From an uncultured Nitrospira sp. (GTDB lineage Bacteria; Nitrospirota; Nitrospiria; Nitrospirales; Nitrospiraceae): 32,510 nt of DNA. Both the position numbers and the translations under genes were made by a program. The DNA lies in the NCBI GenBank assembly GCA_902500715.1, contig CABVRO010000030.1, positions 1 to 32,510 of the forward strand, given 5' to 3'. The notes beneath the pieces are model-generated. The model was not told the origin of the DNA. It ran no database searches and worked only from the letters and a program-made list of their open reading frames with translations. Positions 1-8,513 of the stretch are shown piece by piece. The first letter of the stretch is position 1. Each line of letters begins with the position of its first letter.

Positions 1-627
1 ATGGCGCGGATTGCTGTGAGCGACAACGGCGGCGGAATGAACCTGGATGTGCAATCACAAATGTTCGAGCCGTTTTTCTCAACGAAGGACACCCACGCCG
101 GGCTGGGGCTGACATTGGTCTACGGGATCGTCCGGCAATACGGGGGAACGGTCGAGGTGCAGAGTCAGCCCGGGCAAGGGACGACGGTACGGGTCTACTT
201 TCCCCTGGTCGAGCGGAACGGAGTGGTGCGGGATACGAGGGTGCTCAGCGGGGCGCTTTCAAAAGGGGCCGAGACCGTGTTGCTGGTGGAGGAAGATGAA
301 ATTACCCGAAAACTGGCGTCGTCGACGCTCCAGACCCATCGGTACCAGGTGTTGGAGGCGGGGTCTGCTGTCGAGGCGTTATTGGTGGCTCAGCAGCATC
401 CCGGGCCGATTCATCTCACGGTCAGCCATCTCTCGATGCCGGAGATCAGTGGTCGGGAATTGGCCAAGCGGCTGGTCCTTCAACATCCCAAGATGAAGGC
501 GTTGTTCGTGTCGGGTTTCTCGGACGACACGATCGCCAGTCATCGGGTCAACAAGAAGTATTTCCTGCAGCAGCCGTATCGCCAGCACGATCTGGCGGGA
601 AAGATTCGTGAACTGCTGGACGTGTGA
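1..627 (+). CDS. Hybrid sensor histidine kinase, C-terminal part (ATPase end plus degenerate receiver)
   Basis: This is the end of a hybrid histidine kinase. The first ~75 residues hold the second half of a HATPase_c domain: the G1 box (DNGGGM), the F box (MFEPFFSTK) and the G2 box (GLGLTLVYGIV). The N box and the DHp histidine are missing, so the gene is cut by the window edge and the ATG at base 1 is unlikely to be the true start. Residues ~92-208 form a CheY-like receiver. In it the phospho-acceptor Asp is replaced by His (TVSHLSMP, where families of this type have T-D-x-x-M-P), and the conserved Lys before Pro is Gln (FLQQPY). The acidic pair near the N-terminus (VEEDE) is kept. The receiver probably cannot be phosphorylated in the usual way. 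The stop is 15 bp from the convergent rhomboid gene. Confidence 0.88.
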   Translation: MARIAVSDNGGGMNLDVQSQMFEPFFSTKDTHAGLGLTLVYGIVRQYGGTVEVQSQPGQGTTVRVYFPLVERNGVVRDTRVLSGALSKGAETVLLVEEDEITRKLASSTLQTHRYQVLEAGSAVEALLVAQQHPGPIHLTVSHLSMPEISGRELAKRLVLQHPKMKALFVSGFSDDTIASHRVNKKYFLQQPYRQHDLAGKIRELLDV

Positions 628-642
628 GTGGTCGAGTGCTCT

Positions 643-1347
643 CTAATAGCGCCAGGACGTGGTACGTCCGGGCGTGAAGAAGCGGACTTCCGGCCGTTTG
701 AACAAGCCGATCAGAGCCATCCCCGCAATAAATCCGCCGATGTGGGCAAAGAACGCGACCCCGCCTCCCTGGGAACCGATGCTCGCGCCGCCGTTCAACA
801 GCTGCACCACGAACCAGAACCCCAACACGATGCCGGCCGGCACATAGGTGGTGCCCACCACCGGGGCGAGCAGCAACACCCGGGCGTGGGGAAACAGCAG
901 CAGATAAGCGCCCAGTATGCCGGAAATCGCTCCGCTCGCTCCCACCATCGGCACGGTGGATGTCGGGTCGGTCAGGGCGTGGCTCAAAGCCGCCAGGACG
1001 CCGCACACCACGTAGAACAGGATAAATCTGGCATGGCCCATGATGTCCTCAATGTTGTTGCCGAAGACCCAGAGGTACAACATGTTGCCGATCAAGTGCA
1101 TCCAACTGCCGTGTAGGAACATGCTGGTCAGCATGGTCGCGAACGCAGGTACTGCCGCGACCTCGGGCGGGAGCATGGCGTGGCCGAAGACGACGGAGGG
1201 AATGGCGCCATATTGATACACAAAGGCTTCGCCGGGAGCCGGGGGCAGCGAACTCTGATAGAGGAACACGAGGCAGCAGGCGACGATGAAGGTGATGGTG
1301 ACGACCGGTGTGTGTTCGGTCGGGTTATCGTCATTGAGGGGCAGCAT
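643..1347 (-). CDS. Rhomboid-family intramembrane serine protease
   Basis: This 234-residue polytopic membrane protein belongs to the rhomboid family, which cleaves transmembrane substrates inside the bilayer. The catalytic Ser is in GASG (Ser138), and the partner His is in the last helix (AHIGG, His202). The HGSWMHLIGNMLYLWVFG stretch around residues 79-96 matches the conserved loop and second helix, including the His and Asn that line the oxyanion site. About six hydrophobic helices are visible, with the first at residues ~14-30. It is the last gene of a minus-strand series and lies 24 bp after the DHH phosphoesterase gene, so co-transcription is likely. The substrate is unknown. Confidence 0.93.
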   Translation of the reverse strand: MLPLNDDNPTEHTPVVTITFIVACCLVFLYQSSLPPAPGEAFVYQYGAIPSVVFGHAMLPPEVAAVPAFATMLTSMFLHGSWMHLIGNMLYLWVFGNNIEDIMGHARFILFYVVCGVLAALSHALTDPTSTVPMVGASGAISGILGAYLLLFPHARVLLLAPVVGTTYVPAGIVLGFWFVVQLLNGGASIGSQGGGVAFFAHIGGFIAGMALIGLFKRPEVRFFTPGRTTSWRY

Positions 1348-1371
1348 GGCGATCCCTATCGGGGCGGCGCA

Positions 1372-2226
1372 TTACCGCGCAGGTCGAGGAAGTCGGGGGT
1401 TGGAAGGGAGCGAGCCGTCGGCTTGCAACGGAATGGAGAAACCGGCCGCATGTGTATGACCTCCCCCACCGAACGAGGCGGCGATCGACCCCACATCGGT
1501 TCCCTCCTCGCGGGAGCGCATGCTGTAGTATCGTCGTCCGTTGCGGTCATGCCAGATGAGGCAGAATGGATGCGCGGCGGAGAGTCGCTCGCCGATCTGA
1601 CTGGTGAGGACTGCGCTCTGAACCGCGGGCACAGTGGCCCCTTCGAACTGCATCAGGGTCGCGTGTGACGCCAATTTCGTGACCAATTCGTTTTCGTAAC
1701 GGAGAATCGCCCGGCCTTCCCGCTCTAACTCCTGCTGCTCGAAGTTGCTCCAGAGTTGAAAATCGAACGGATACGAGGCCAGTGCGGCGCTGATCTCCCG
1801 GCTGTTCGGGAGCGCCCAGCTCCAGAGATCTTTATCCTGAATGTAGCGTAACAGCCAAGGCGCCGACTCATCATGAGTCCATTCCCATGCCAGCACCGCG
1901 CCGGACTTCTTCTGATCGAAGTAGGCATAGGGCAGATCGGCCAGTGTTTGCTCGGCGGTGATATGATGGTCCAGAACCACCAGGCTTGTTGCGTCCTTCG
2001 CGATGGCTTCCAGCGTCGGCCGGGCATAGCTGAAATCCACGATGACGATATGATGACCGGCCAGATTGGCCGGTGCGTCTTCGCCATGTTTGACCGGGCG
2101 ATATTCTGCGTTGGGGTAGCGCCGCCAAATGGCCCAGGCGGCACCGAACCCATCCGCACATTCTGCGTGATAGAGAATCAGTGTGGGAGGAGAAGCGGCA
2201 CGACTTCGCATGACGGCTGCGTTCAT
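1372..2226 (-). CDS. DHH-family phosphoesterase (DHH plus DHHA1)
   Basis: This protein has the DHH superfamily fold, whose members hydrolyse phosphodiester or phosphoanhydride bonds (nanoRNases, cyclic-dinucleotide or polyphosphate hydrolases) with two metal ions. The visible metal motifs are HAECADGFGAAW near the N-terminus, VDFSY, and the signature LDHH. The C-terminal DHHA1 substrate-binding motif GGGGHTHAAGF is intact. I placed the start at 2226 (MNAAVM...). The frame stays open to 2310, but those 28 extra residues are low complexity and unlike the family. Neither start has a strong ribosome-binding site. The compact architecture resembles NrnB-like or uncharacterised DHH hydrolases more than RecJ. 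The exact substrate cannot be told. It lies 24 bp upstream of the rhomboid gene on the same strand. Confidence 0.85.
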   Translation of the reverse strand: MNAAVMRSRAASPPTLILYHAECADGFGAAWAIWRRYPNAEYRPVKHGEDAPANLAGHHIVIVDFSYARPTLEAIAKDATSLVVLDHHITAEQTLADLPYAYFDQKKSGAVLAWEWTHDESAPWLLRYIQDKDLWSWALPNSREISAALASYPFDFQLWSNFEQQELEREGRAILRYENELVTKLASHATLMQFEGATVPAVQSAVLTSQIGERLSAAHPFCLIWHDRNGRRYYSMRSREEGTDVGSIAASFGGGGHTHAAGFSIPLQADGSLPSNPRLPRPAR

Positions 2227-2325
2227 AGGCTCAGCACCATAGCATGTCCGTTCATGGAGACTAAAGAGCAATTTCGGGGGGCGTGCGATGCCGGTTGGTC
2301 CGGCCGGCATCGCACGGTGAGCCGG

Positions 2326-3381
2326 TTACGCCGTCGAGGGAAGCTGGTTGAGGTGGTTGATCAGTTGTCGAAGGCGTCCGGCATTCCGGCGGTTGAACGA
2401 GAAGGTCAATCGCGCGAGATCCTTCAGCCCCGGTTCATCGATTTCCTCGGGGAGCGACGGACGCTGCTCGAATGTCCCCTCCGTCAGCATATCGCTGAAC
2501 TGTTGCTGCACGTCTTCAACCTGCGCCGCACTCAACGGGGTCTTGAGTCTGATGGCAAGCTGGCGGCCCACGAACCGGAGCGAGTGATAACGCCGGTAGA
2601 ACGTGCGGATTTCCGTGACGGCATCTTCGACATTGTCGACGATGGTGAACAACGAGAGATCCTCCGCGTTGATCAGGCGTCGCTTCAGCAATTGATCGGT
2701 GATGAAGGAGTTCCAGTGATCCCAGTAGTCGCACCCGGGCGCCTGAAGGCAGACGATCGGTTTCGGGTCGCTCTTGCCGGTTTGCACGAGGGTCATGATC
2801 TCGAATCCCTCGTCATGGGTGCCGAATCCGCCGGGAAACAATGCAATCGCGTGGGATTCTTTTTGGAACATGAGTTTGCGGGTGAAGAAGTATTTAAACG
2901 TGACGAGCTTGGGGTCATCGGCAATGACGGCGTTGGCGCCTTGTTCGAACGGCAGCATGATATTCACGCCGAAACTATGCTCCCGGCCCGCGCCTTCCTG
3001 CGACGCTCGCATAATGCCGTCCGCGCCGCCGGTGATGGTCATGTAGCCTTCTTCCACCATTCGCCGGGCGAATTGAAAGGCCAGTTGGTAGTTGGGATCG
3101 TCGGCAGGTGTGCGAGCCGAGCCGAACACGCTGATTTTCAGGCGCTGCCGGTAGCCCTGAAACACTCGGAAGGCATGCCGCAGTTCTTTCAGCGCCCGAT
3201 TGACGATTTTGAGGTCGAGGACATCCAGCTGCGATTCCGAGAGCCGGATCACACCCGCAAGAATTTCCTTCATGAGCGTCGCCTGGATGTCGTCGTCCGG
3301 ACGGTCGAGCAGGGTGTTGAGTTGCGCGAGAATTTCGTCTTTGGTCGGGGTCGGCTTGGAGCGGGCAGCGGGGCTTTTCAT
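2326..3381 (-). CDS. LOG-family protein (lysine-decarboxylase-like Rossmann fold)
   Basis: This 351-residue protein contains the LOG (TIGR00730-type) nucleotide-binding fold in its middle, roughly residues 80-240. The fold opens with ISVFGSAR, has the glycine loop TGGADGIM, and carries the diagnostic PGGFGTHDE motif, in which the Glu is catalytic in phosphoribohydrolases. LOG proteins release the base from nucleoside 5'-monophosphates (cytokinin activation in plants, nucleotide salvage in bacteria). It is longer than the ~190-residue minimal LOG. An ~80-residue helical N-terminal extension and a ~110-residue C-terminal region flank the core, as in bacterial PpnN-like proteins. It sits ~100 bp upstream of the DHH gene on the same strand. 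Confidence 0.88.
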   Translation of the reverse strand: MKSPAARSKPTPTKDEILAQLNTLLDRPDDDIQATLMKEILAGVIRLSESQLDVLDLKIVNRALKELRHAFRVFQGYRQRLKISVFGSARTPADDPNYQLAFQFARRMVEEGYMTITGGADGIMRASQEGAGREHSFGVNIMLPFEQGANAVIADDPKLVTFKYFFTRKLMFQKESHAIALFPGGFGTHDEGFEIMTLVQTGKSDPKPIVCLQAPGCDYWDHWNSFITDQLLKRRLINAEDLSLFTIVDNVEDAVTEIRTFYRRYHSLRFVGRQLAIRLKTPLSAAQVEDVQQQFSDMLTEGTFEQRPSLPEEIDEPGLKDLARLTFSFNRRNAGRLRQLINHLNQLPSTA

Positions 3382-3491
3382 GGATTGTCACCTAACGCAC
3401 GGTAAACTCCGGACGCGTATCGTCGGAGAGAGCCTTCATGAAAATCATAACAAGCTGATGCGGATGAAGCAAAAGATTCATGGAACGGAGC

Positions 3492-4268
3492 TTAGGAGAG
3501 GCCGGAGGCACGCGGCAGATTTTGCAGCACCCAGGCGCGAATCTTCGATTCATCGGAGGAAGGCAGGGGGGCAAATTGGATGTCGACCCCGGGATAGGTC
3601 CCGAGCACACCCCGGTCTTCGTGGAATTCCGGCTCGTAACTGCTATTGAGAATGGTGCCGCGCACGGAGAAGCTTAAGTCTGTTCCCGGAAGCATAAACG
3701 AAAGGACGATACTCGTGCCCGGCAGCAGCAGCGTGCGACTCTCGATGAACGCGCCGACGTGGCTCAGTTGCCGGATCGTGGCGAGGTGTTTCGCTCCCTC
3801 ACCCTCACCGTTCGTCACGCGGATGGAGGCAGGCAGGCAGGTCTCGCATCGTTTAGGGGCCAAAGCCAGGTCTCGCGCCGTCAGGATGCCGACCGGCTGG
3901 CCTTGTTTCGTGACGATCAATAGCGAGGCGCCGGTCGAGGCCATGACACTGGTGGCGTCGTCAAGGATCTGATCGCATTCGATGGAATGCACGGGCTTCG
4001 ACATGATCGTGCGGACTTCCACGTCGTGCGGCTCCAGTCCCTGGGCGACGACCTTCATCACGATATCGGCGGAGGTCATGATGCCGAACGTGGTCTCACT
4101 ATCTTTCACCAGCAGGCAGGGAATCCGCTCCCGGTCGAGGAGCAAGGCGGCTTCGCTGACAGAGACATCCCCGGGAACCTGTACCACGCCGGGTGTCATC
4201 ATGTGGGCCACCATAGGGGTTGAGTAATGCGTCGGTTTGTCGCGGAGCATGGAGCCGGTTTTTGTCAT
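3492..4268 (-). CDS. Two CBS domains fused to a divergent PilZ domain
   Basis: The N-terminal ~130 residues are a CBS pair. Each half has the typical pattern (AHMMTPGVVQVPGD... and RTIMSKPVHSIECD...) and ends in a G-I-M/L-T-x-x-D loop (FGIMTSADIV, VGILTARDLA). CBS pairs usually bind adenine nucleotides. Residues ~140-250 look like a PilZ beta-barrel, with LSHVGAFIES in place of the second PilZ motif. The first motif, RxxxR, reads RCETC, and the D/N before x-S-x-x-G is Gln. Cyclic-di-GMP binding is therefore doubtful. The protein may couple nucleotide status to a surface or motility output, but that is inference. It is the first gene of the minus-strand series and diverges from the MNIO gene across 161 bp. 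Confidence 0.82.
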   Translation of the reverse strand: MTKTGSMLRDKPTHYSTPMVAHMMTPGVVQVPGDVSVSEAALLLDRERIPCLLVKDSETTFGIMTSADIVMKVVAQGLEPHDVEVRTIMSKPVHSIECDQILDDATSVMASTGASLLIVTKQGQPVGILTARDLALAPKRCETCLPASIRVTNGEGEGAKHLATIRQLSHVGAFIESRTLLLPGTSIVLSFMLPGTDLSFSVRGTILNSSYEPEFHEDRGVLGTYPGVDIQFAPLPSSDESKIRAWVLQNLPRASGLS

Positions 4269-4429
4269 CGGTTAAGCCTGTTTCTCGCCGTGAGAGGGGC
4301 TGACGTGTCGGCCCGGCGACCACCACGTCGAAAGGAAGTATACCAGATCGATTTGCCGGGTTAGGTTCCCCATCTTCCCTTGTCAACCAAGAGGTTAGGC
4401 GCTTAGACTGCACATGAACTATAGTCAGT

Positions 4430-5935
4430 ATGGTTGCTTCAAAATATGCCAAACGCGATCTGATGCAAAGCGAATTCACACAACGTGCGAATGCCGTCCC
4501 CGCACATGGGTTGGGACTCTCGGTGGATGTCTATTCGCCCGATTTGTTGCACCTCGTCCGTTCATTGCGGGACGCAGGCCTGCAGCCCGGGTATCTGGAG
4601 GTCTTTAAGGCGACCACGTCAGCCATGCAGTGGGTGCGGCGGCAGCTGCCGGATATGAAGCTTCCATACCATGGCGAAGGCCTATGGGTCACGCAACCGG
4701 ATTTCCCCCGCAGTTGCTCCGGGACGCAAGGGGTTGCGGAAGCCTGCGCGCAAATCCTCGCCTTGCGGAGTGCCTGGCTGAATCACGAATGTGCGACGAA
4801 GCAGATGGCAGGGTATTCTTTCGGAACCTACTTACCGCCGTTGTATACGGAATTGTCCGCCAGGATGACAGCCGAGAACCTGGCCTTTCTCCAGGGACAG
4901 GTGGATGAGCAGGCGCGCCGCCATGGGGCTGATCCCGCGCTCGTCCTCCTGGAAATGCCGCCGTTTACGTATTTTGGATGCGGCTCTCTCGCGATTCCCG
5001 CCTTCTTCCGGTCCGTGACCGACCGGGTGGCCTGCGGTCTGGTGTTGGATATCGGGCATCTCTGGACAGTGTATCGTTACACGGGAGCCTGGCGCCGTCA
5101 GACGCTGGGGGCCTTTGTCGCTGAATTTTTAGACGCTTTCCCGATGGAACGGGTGATCGAAATTCATGTCGCCGGCTTGGCCGAGTTCACGGCGCAGGGT
5201 ACAGCTCAACACACGGTCGCTGCTGAGGCACCCTATTGGATCGATGCCCATGGCGCCCCCATTCCGGAAGTCCTGTTCGATCTGCTGGCTCAGGTGTTGG
5301 TACATCCCCGTTTGACCTGTTTGAAAGGCGTGGCGTTGGAGGTCGATACGAAGCCGGTCGCCACCATCGTCATAGAGTTCCGCCGGTTTTGTGACCGATT
5401 TGAATCAATGGTCACCAGCGTGGTGCAGGCCGGCGTCGCTCACTCGCTGACGCGATCAGCGGTGGATGAACGCAGTGGAACACGTCAGCTTCTGACGATG
5501 GATGAGCAGGCCGCACTGCGCGAGCAGTACCGTGCCTATGTCCAATTTGTTGCAACCGAGCAGCCTCTGCCGATGTCGGAACACCTGTCTCTGCTCGGCG
5601 GCTCGCTCGATGACCTCAATCGGTATCGTGGAATCTATCTGCCCCACGAGGTGCTGCATTGGGGCGGTGAGTTGCACGATATGTTTCCGCGGACCTGCAG
5701 CCGACTCGCAACGGCCCATCTCCCGTTGGAGCGGTTCGTTTCGTTCTGGTTCAGCCGGCCGAGGACTGACGAGCAAGATTATGATTTTTTCCTGCTGAAG
5801 ATCGAACGGTTCGTCGAATTCGTCGCGCATGACTGTCCCTCGGCGGCTGTGACCGTGAAGGAAGAGGCTGAGGAACTGCGGGCGGCCTATCGCGCGGCGA
5901 ACGAGCCGACGGAATCGGTTGAGGTGCGCGCATGA
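4430..5935 (+). CDS. DUF692/MNIO-type multinuclear iron enzyme with extra C-terminal domain
   Basis: Residues ~24-310 match the DUF692 (MNIO, MbnB-like) TIM-barrel family, whose studied members bind two or three irons and modify peptides, often at cysteine. The expected metal ligands are visible in order: HGLGLSVDV (His26), YHGEGLW (His81), LLEMPP (Glu175), LDIGH (Asp207, His210), EIH (Glu244, His246), DAH (Asp272, His274) and LEVDTKP (Glu304). The family is usually ~280 residues. This protein adds ~190 C-terminal residues of mostly helical, unassigned sequence that could replace the separate partner protein of many MNIO operons. The start could be 4430 or Met12 (4463); a TATAGT box at 4420 would favour the latter. 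Its stop overlaps the next start (ATGA). I saw no cysteine-rich precursor peptide next to it, so the substrate is unknown. Confidence 0.85.
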   Translation: MVASKYAKRDLMQSEFTQRANAVPAHGLGLSVDVYSPDLLHLVRSLRDAGLQPGYLEVFKATTSAMQWVRRQLPDMKLPYHGEGLWVTQPDFPRSCSGTQGVAEACAQILALRSAWLNHECATKQMAGYSFGTYLPPLYTELSARMTAENLAFLQGQVDEQARRHGADPALVLLEMPPFTYFGCGSLAIPAFFRSVTDRVACGLVLDIGHLWTVYRYTGAWRRQTLGAFVAEFLDAFPMERVIEIHVAGLAEFTAQGTAQHTVAAEAPYWIDAHGAPIPEVLFDLLAQVLVHPRLTCLKGVALEVDTKPVATIVIEFRRFCDRFESMVTSVVQAGVAHSLTRSAVDERSGTRQLLTMDEQAALREQYRAYVQFVATEQPLPMSEHLSLLGGSLDDLNRYRGIYLPHEVLHWGGELHDMFPRTCSRLATAHLPLERFVSFWFSRPRTDEQDYDFFLLKIERFVEFVAHDCPSAAVTVKEEAEELRAAYRAANEPTESVEVRA

Positions 5936-7116
5936 GTTTCTGGGCGAATCTGCCACAACCTATTCTCGGATTGGCGCCGATGGATGGAGTGACCGATGCC
6001 GCCTTCCGGCGTGTGGTGGCCTCGCAAGGGCGACCGGACATCACCTTCACCGAGTTCACTAACGTCAATGAGATTTGTCGTGGACCGGACCATCTGCTGG
6101 AGTCGTTGATCTACAGCGAGGCGGAACGGCCGATTGTTGCGCAGTTGTATGGCAAGGATCCCGATCAGTTTTATCGCGCCGCGCAGGTAGTCTGCGAACT
6201 GGGGTTCGACGGGCTCGATATCAATATGGGCTGCCCTTCGAAGAGTGTCGCGGCATCAGGATCCGGCGCAGCGTTGATCAAGACGCCCGATCTGGCCCAC
6301 GCCATCTTGCGGGCCGCCCGTCAGGGTTTGGAAGATTGGGCCGCCGGTCAGTCGATCCACAGCCAGGGATTTAAACCCTCGCGCATCGAATTTATTCATA
6401 CGCTGAACCATCGCCGTTCAGGTGTGCCGGTCGTGCCGCGTCGGCTCCTACCGCTGTCCATCAAAACGCGACTGGGGTTTGATTGTGTGGTGGTTGAGCG
6501 TTGGGTCGAACATTTACTGGAGGCCCGTCCCGAGGCCATCACCGTGCACGGCCGGACGCTGCAGCAGATGTACCGGGGGGCGGCTGACTGGTCGGCCATT
6601 GCAGAAGCCGCCAAGCTGGCCCGTGGTACCGGCACGCTGATGCTGGGAAACGGCGACCTCACTACATTAGTCGATGCGATTCGACGGGTGGCCGAGAGTC
6701 ACGTGCAGGGCGTGTTGGTCGGGCGCGGCACGTTGGGCTCGCCCTGGTTCTTTCGTGAAAAGGAAGAGGCGAGGCGGGCGTTCAGCGAGCGGGGGGACCT
6801 GTCCGCCGTGCCCGCCACCGCGTGGGAACCGCAGGTCTCGGTAGGCCATCGCATGCAGGTCATGCTCGATCACGCCAGGCAGTATGAAGCGATTGCCGGG
6901 CTGGAACGGTTCCGATCCATTCGAAAACATCTAGGCTGGTACTGCAAGGGATTTCCTCATGCCGCGGCGATGCGGGGCAAGATGTTCGGAGCGTCCAACG
7001 TGCAGGATGTCGAATGCATCGTGGCGGAGTTTTGCCAGGAGCTGATGCAGACAGAGCGCGACGCGTCTGCCTCTGCTCCGTTTGCAGCACATACCTCTTC
7101 CGTCTCCGCCGTGTAG
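5932..7116 (+). CDS. tRNA-dihydrouridine synthase (Dus family)
   Basis: Dus enzymes are FMN- and NADPH-dependent reductases that convert uridine to dihydrouridine in tRNA. The N-terminus LAPMDGVTDAAFR is the FMN-binding start of the TIM barrel. NMGCPSKSV contains the catalytic Cys (Cys101). Downstream are SIKTRLGFD, ITVHGRT and the phosphate-binding end GNGDL...VLVGRGTLGSPW. At 394 residues it is longer than most Dus proteins. The extra length includes a ~40-residue insertion around residues 130-170 and a Ser/Ala-rich tail. Its ATG overlaps the MNIO stop by ATGA, so the two are probably translationally coupled. The subfamily (which uridine position) cannot be assigned by eye. Confidence 0.92.
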   Translation: MSFWANLPQPILGLAPMDGVTDAAFRRVVASQGRPDITFTEFTNVNEICRGPDHLLESLIYSEAERPIVAQLYGKDPDQFYRAAQVVCELGFDGLDINMGCPSKSVAASGSGAALIKTPDLAHAILRAARQGLEDWAAGQSIHSQGFKPSRIEFIHTLNHRRSGVPVVPRRLLPLSIKTRLGFDCVVVERWVEHLLEARPEAITVHGRTLQQMYRGAADWSAIAEAAKLARGTGTLMLGNGDLTTLVDAIRRVAESHVQGVLVGRGTLGSPWFFREKEEARRAFSERGDLSAVPATAWEPQVSVGHRMQVMLDHARQYEAIAGLERFRSIRKHLGWYCKGFPHAAAMRGKMFGASNVQDVECIVAEFCQELMQTERDASASAPFAAHTSSVSAV

Positions 7117-7119
7117 CCC

Positions 7120-7752
7120 ATGCGATTGATTCTCGCCTCTACCTCGCCGAGACGGCAGGAATTGTTGACCCTCCTGGGGGTGCCCTTCGACGTTGTGGCC
7201 CCGCCGTTTGTCGAACAGGTGGTGCCGAATAGGTCCGCCGAGCAGCAGGCGGTAGAATTCGCGGCAGGCAAGGCCAAATCCTGCTTCGAGCTCTGTCCCG
7301 ATGCACTTATCCTCGGCAGCGACACCCTGATCGGCCTTGGCTCAGAGGTGCTGGGGAAGCCGGCCGACTTGGCCGATGCTGAATCCATGCTCAGGCGTAT
7401 GGCGGGACAGATGCACAAGATTTTTACTGCCGTTGCGCTCGCGGGACCGGGGCATGAACGTGGCGAGGTTCAGGTCGCCACAGTATCCGTCGCGATGAAA
7501 CCATTGAATGAAGAGGCCTTGGCCGCCTACCTGCGGACAGCAGACAGTCTGGGGAAGGCCGGCGCCTATTCTATTCAGGGTGGTGGTGCCGGGCTGATTG
7601 AGCGGATCGAAGGCGATTACACGGCAGCCGTGGGTTTGCCGCTTCGCACCGTCGCCGACATGTTGCGCCGACGCGGGATGCCCTGTCCGGTCGATGTCGA
7701 TCAACTCTATGTTCGCAAGCCCTATCCCAACTGGGCTCGATTTCACTCATAG
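7120..7752 (+). CDS. maf: Maf-family nucleoside triphosphate pyrophosphatase
   Basis: This 210-residue protein begins with the Maf signature ILASTSPRRQELL (residues ~4-16) and has the catalytic Asp region ILGSDTLIGLGSEVLGKP. Maf proteins hydrolyse dTTP, UTP or modified pyrimidine nucleotides to the monophosphate and are regarded as house-cleaning enzymes. The central GKAGAYSIQGGGAGLIERIEG stretch, split here only for reading, is the usual dimer and substrate region (GKAGAYSIQG, then IERIEGDYTAAVGLPL). The gene starts 3 bp after the Dus stop, so it belongs to the MNIO-dus-maf operon. The length is normal for the family. Confidence 0.93.
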   Translation: MRLILASTSPRRQELLTLLGVPFDVVAPPFVEQVVPNRSAEQQAVEFAAGKAKSCFELCPDALILGSDTLIGLGSEVLGKPADLADAESMLRRMAGQMHKIFTAVALAGPGHERGEVQVATVSVAMKPLNEEALAAYLRTADSLGKAGAYSIQGGGAGLIERIEGDYTAAVGLPLRTVADMLRRRGMPCPVDVDQLYVRKPYPNWARFHS

Positions 7753-7776
7753 CGTGCTTCCTGTTCAGCGGTGAGA

Positions 7777-7806
7777 TTGAAAAGGCCTTCGCAATCCTTT
7801 TACAAT
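7777..7806 (+). promoter_or_regulatory. Candidate sigma-70-type promoter for the exported protein gene
   Basis: TTGAAA (7777-7782) and TACAAT (7801-7806) are separated by 18 bp, close to the TTGACA/TATAAT consensus. The predicted transcript start near 7813 lies ~29 nt before the ATG at 7842, which has a good Shine-Dalgarno (GGGAGGT). This suggests that the downstream gene is transcribed separately from the maf operon. Confidence 0.55.
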
Positions 7807-7841
7807 GCGCCCTTGTTCAGTGACGCGTCAGGGAGGTACTC

Positions 7842-8513
7842 ATGCGCACTCATCATGGCAGTGCTCGTCGGCATCGTTGGTCCCATGGAGTCATCGGGCT
7901 TGTAGTCGGAGCAATGGTGGCGGTCGGCGGTCCCGCGTGGGCGATCGACGTCAAGTTGTCCCCCGAAGAGGCGAAGAAAGCCCTGGAAGCCGGGCGGGCG
8001 CCGATGGAAAAGGCTAATTCCCCGGAGGATGTGAAGAAGGTGTTGCAGCAGGCCTCGCTGGTCACGCGGGTGGGCGCGGATCCCGAGAAGGATCAATGCG
8101 GCGCGAGCGCCATCTTGCGCACCAAGCGGTATCGGCTGGAAGCGTTCGGCCGACAGGAAGCAGCGGAATCGAAGAAGCAGAAGAAAGACGTGCGCATGCC
8201 CGAGGAGTTCATCCAGAAAGTCGTGGACATGCCGAACATGGAAGTGGAAGTACAGCTCTGCGGAGACGACGAGTATTTCGCGGAGAAGGCGGACATCGTG
8301 TTCCAGCAAAAGGGAAAGAATATCCGTCCGGTGGACATCAGCCCGGCTGACCGGGGCAGAAAAAACGATGGTGCCGGCCCGGCCTACCGGTCGCGCTTCA
8401 CGGCCCGGTTCGGATACGAGTCGTTTGATCCCAACGCCAAGACCACGGTCGTTGTGACCTTGCAGGACGGGCAGACGATGCAGTTCGATGCCGATTTTTC
8501 ACAGGTGAAATAG
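7842..8513 (+). CDS. Exported protein of unknown function
   Basis: I do not recognise a family. The first ~34 residues are a signal peptide: a basic start with several His and Arg, a hydrophobic segment GVIGLVVGAMVAVGG, and a probable cleavage after PAWA. The mature part is charged, with a Lys/Glu-rich first half (LSPEEAKKALEAG, ADPEKDQC) and a more beta-like second half ending VVVTLQDGQTMQFDADFSQ. Only two Cys occur (DQCGAS and QLCGDD), which could form a disulphide in the periplasm. It has its own promoter-like sequence and strong ribosome-binding site and sits between the maf and pdh operons. Confidence 0.8.
   Translation: MRTHHGSARRHRWSHGVIGLVVGAMVAVGGPAWAIDVKLSPEEAKKALEAGRAPMEKANSPEDVKKVLQQASLVTRVGADPEKDQCGASAILRTKRYRLEAFGRQEAAESKKQKKDVRMPEEFIQKVVDMPNMEVEVQLCGDDEYFAEKADIVFQQKGKNIRPVDISPADRGRKNDGAGPAYRSRFTARFGYESFDPNAKTTVVVTLQDGQTMQFDADFSQVK

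Noticed and set aside
1873..3405. Long plus-strand frame of 510 codons opposite the DHH and LOG genes
   Set aside because: It is antisense to two genes with clear family motifs, shows no recognisable domain, and such frames are common opposite GC-rich genes.
4269..4429. A small precursor peptide gene for the MNIO enzyme
   Set aside because: The gap has no short frame with a plausible start, ribosome site and cysteine-containing core. A 64-codon frame from 4414 overlaps the enzyme gene in another frame and looks like a shadow.
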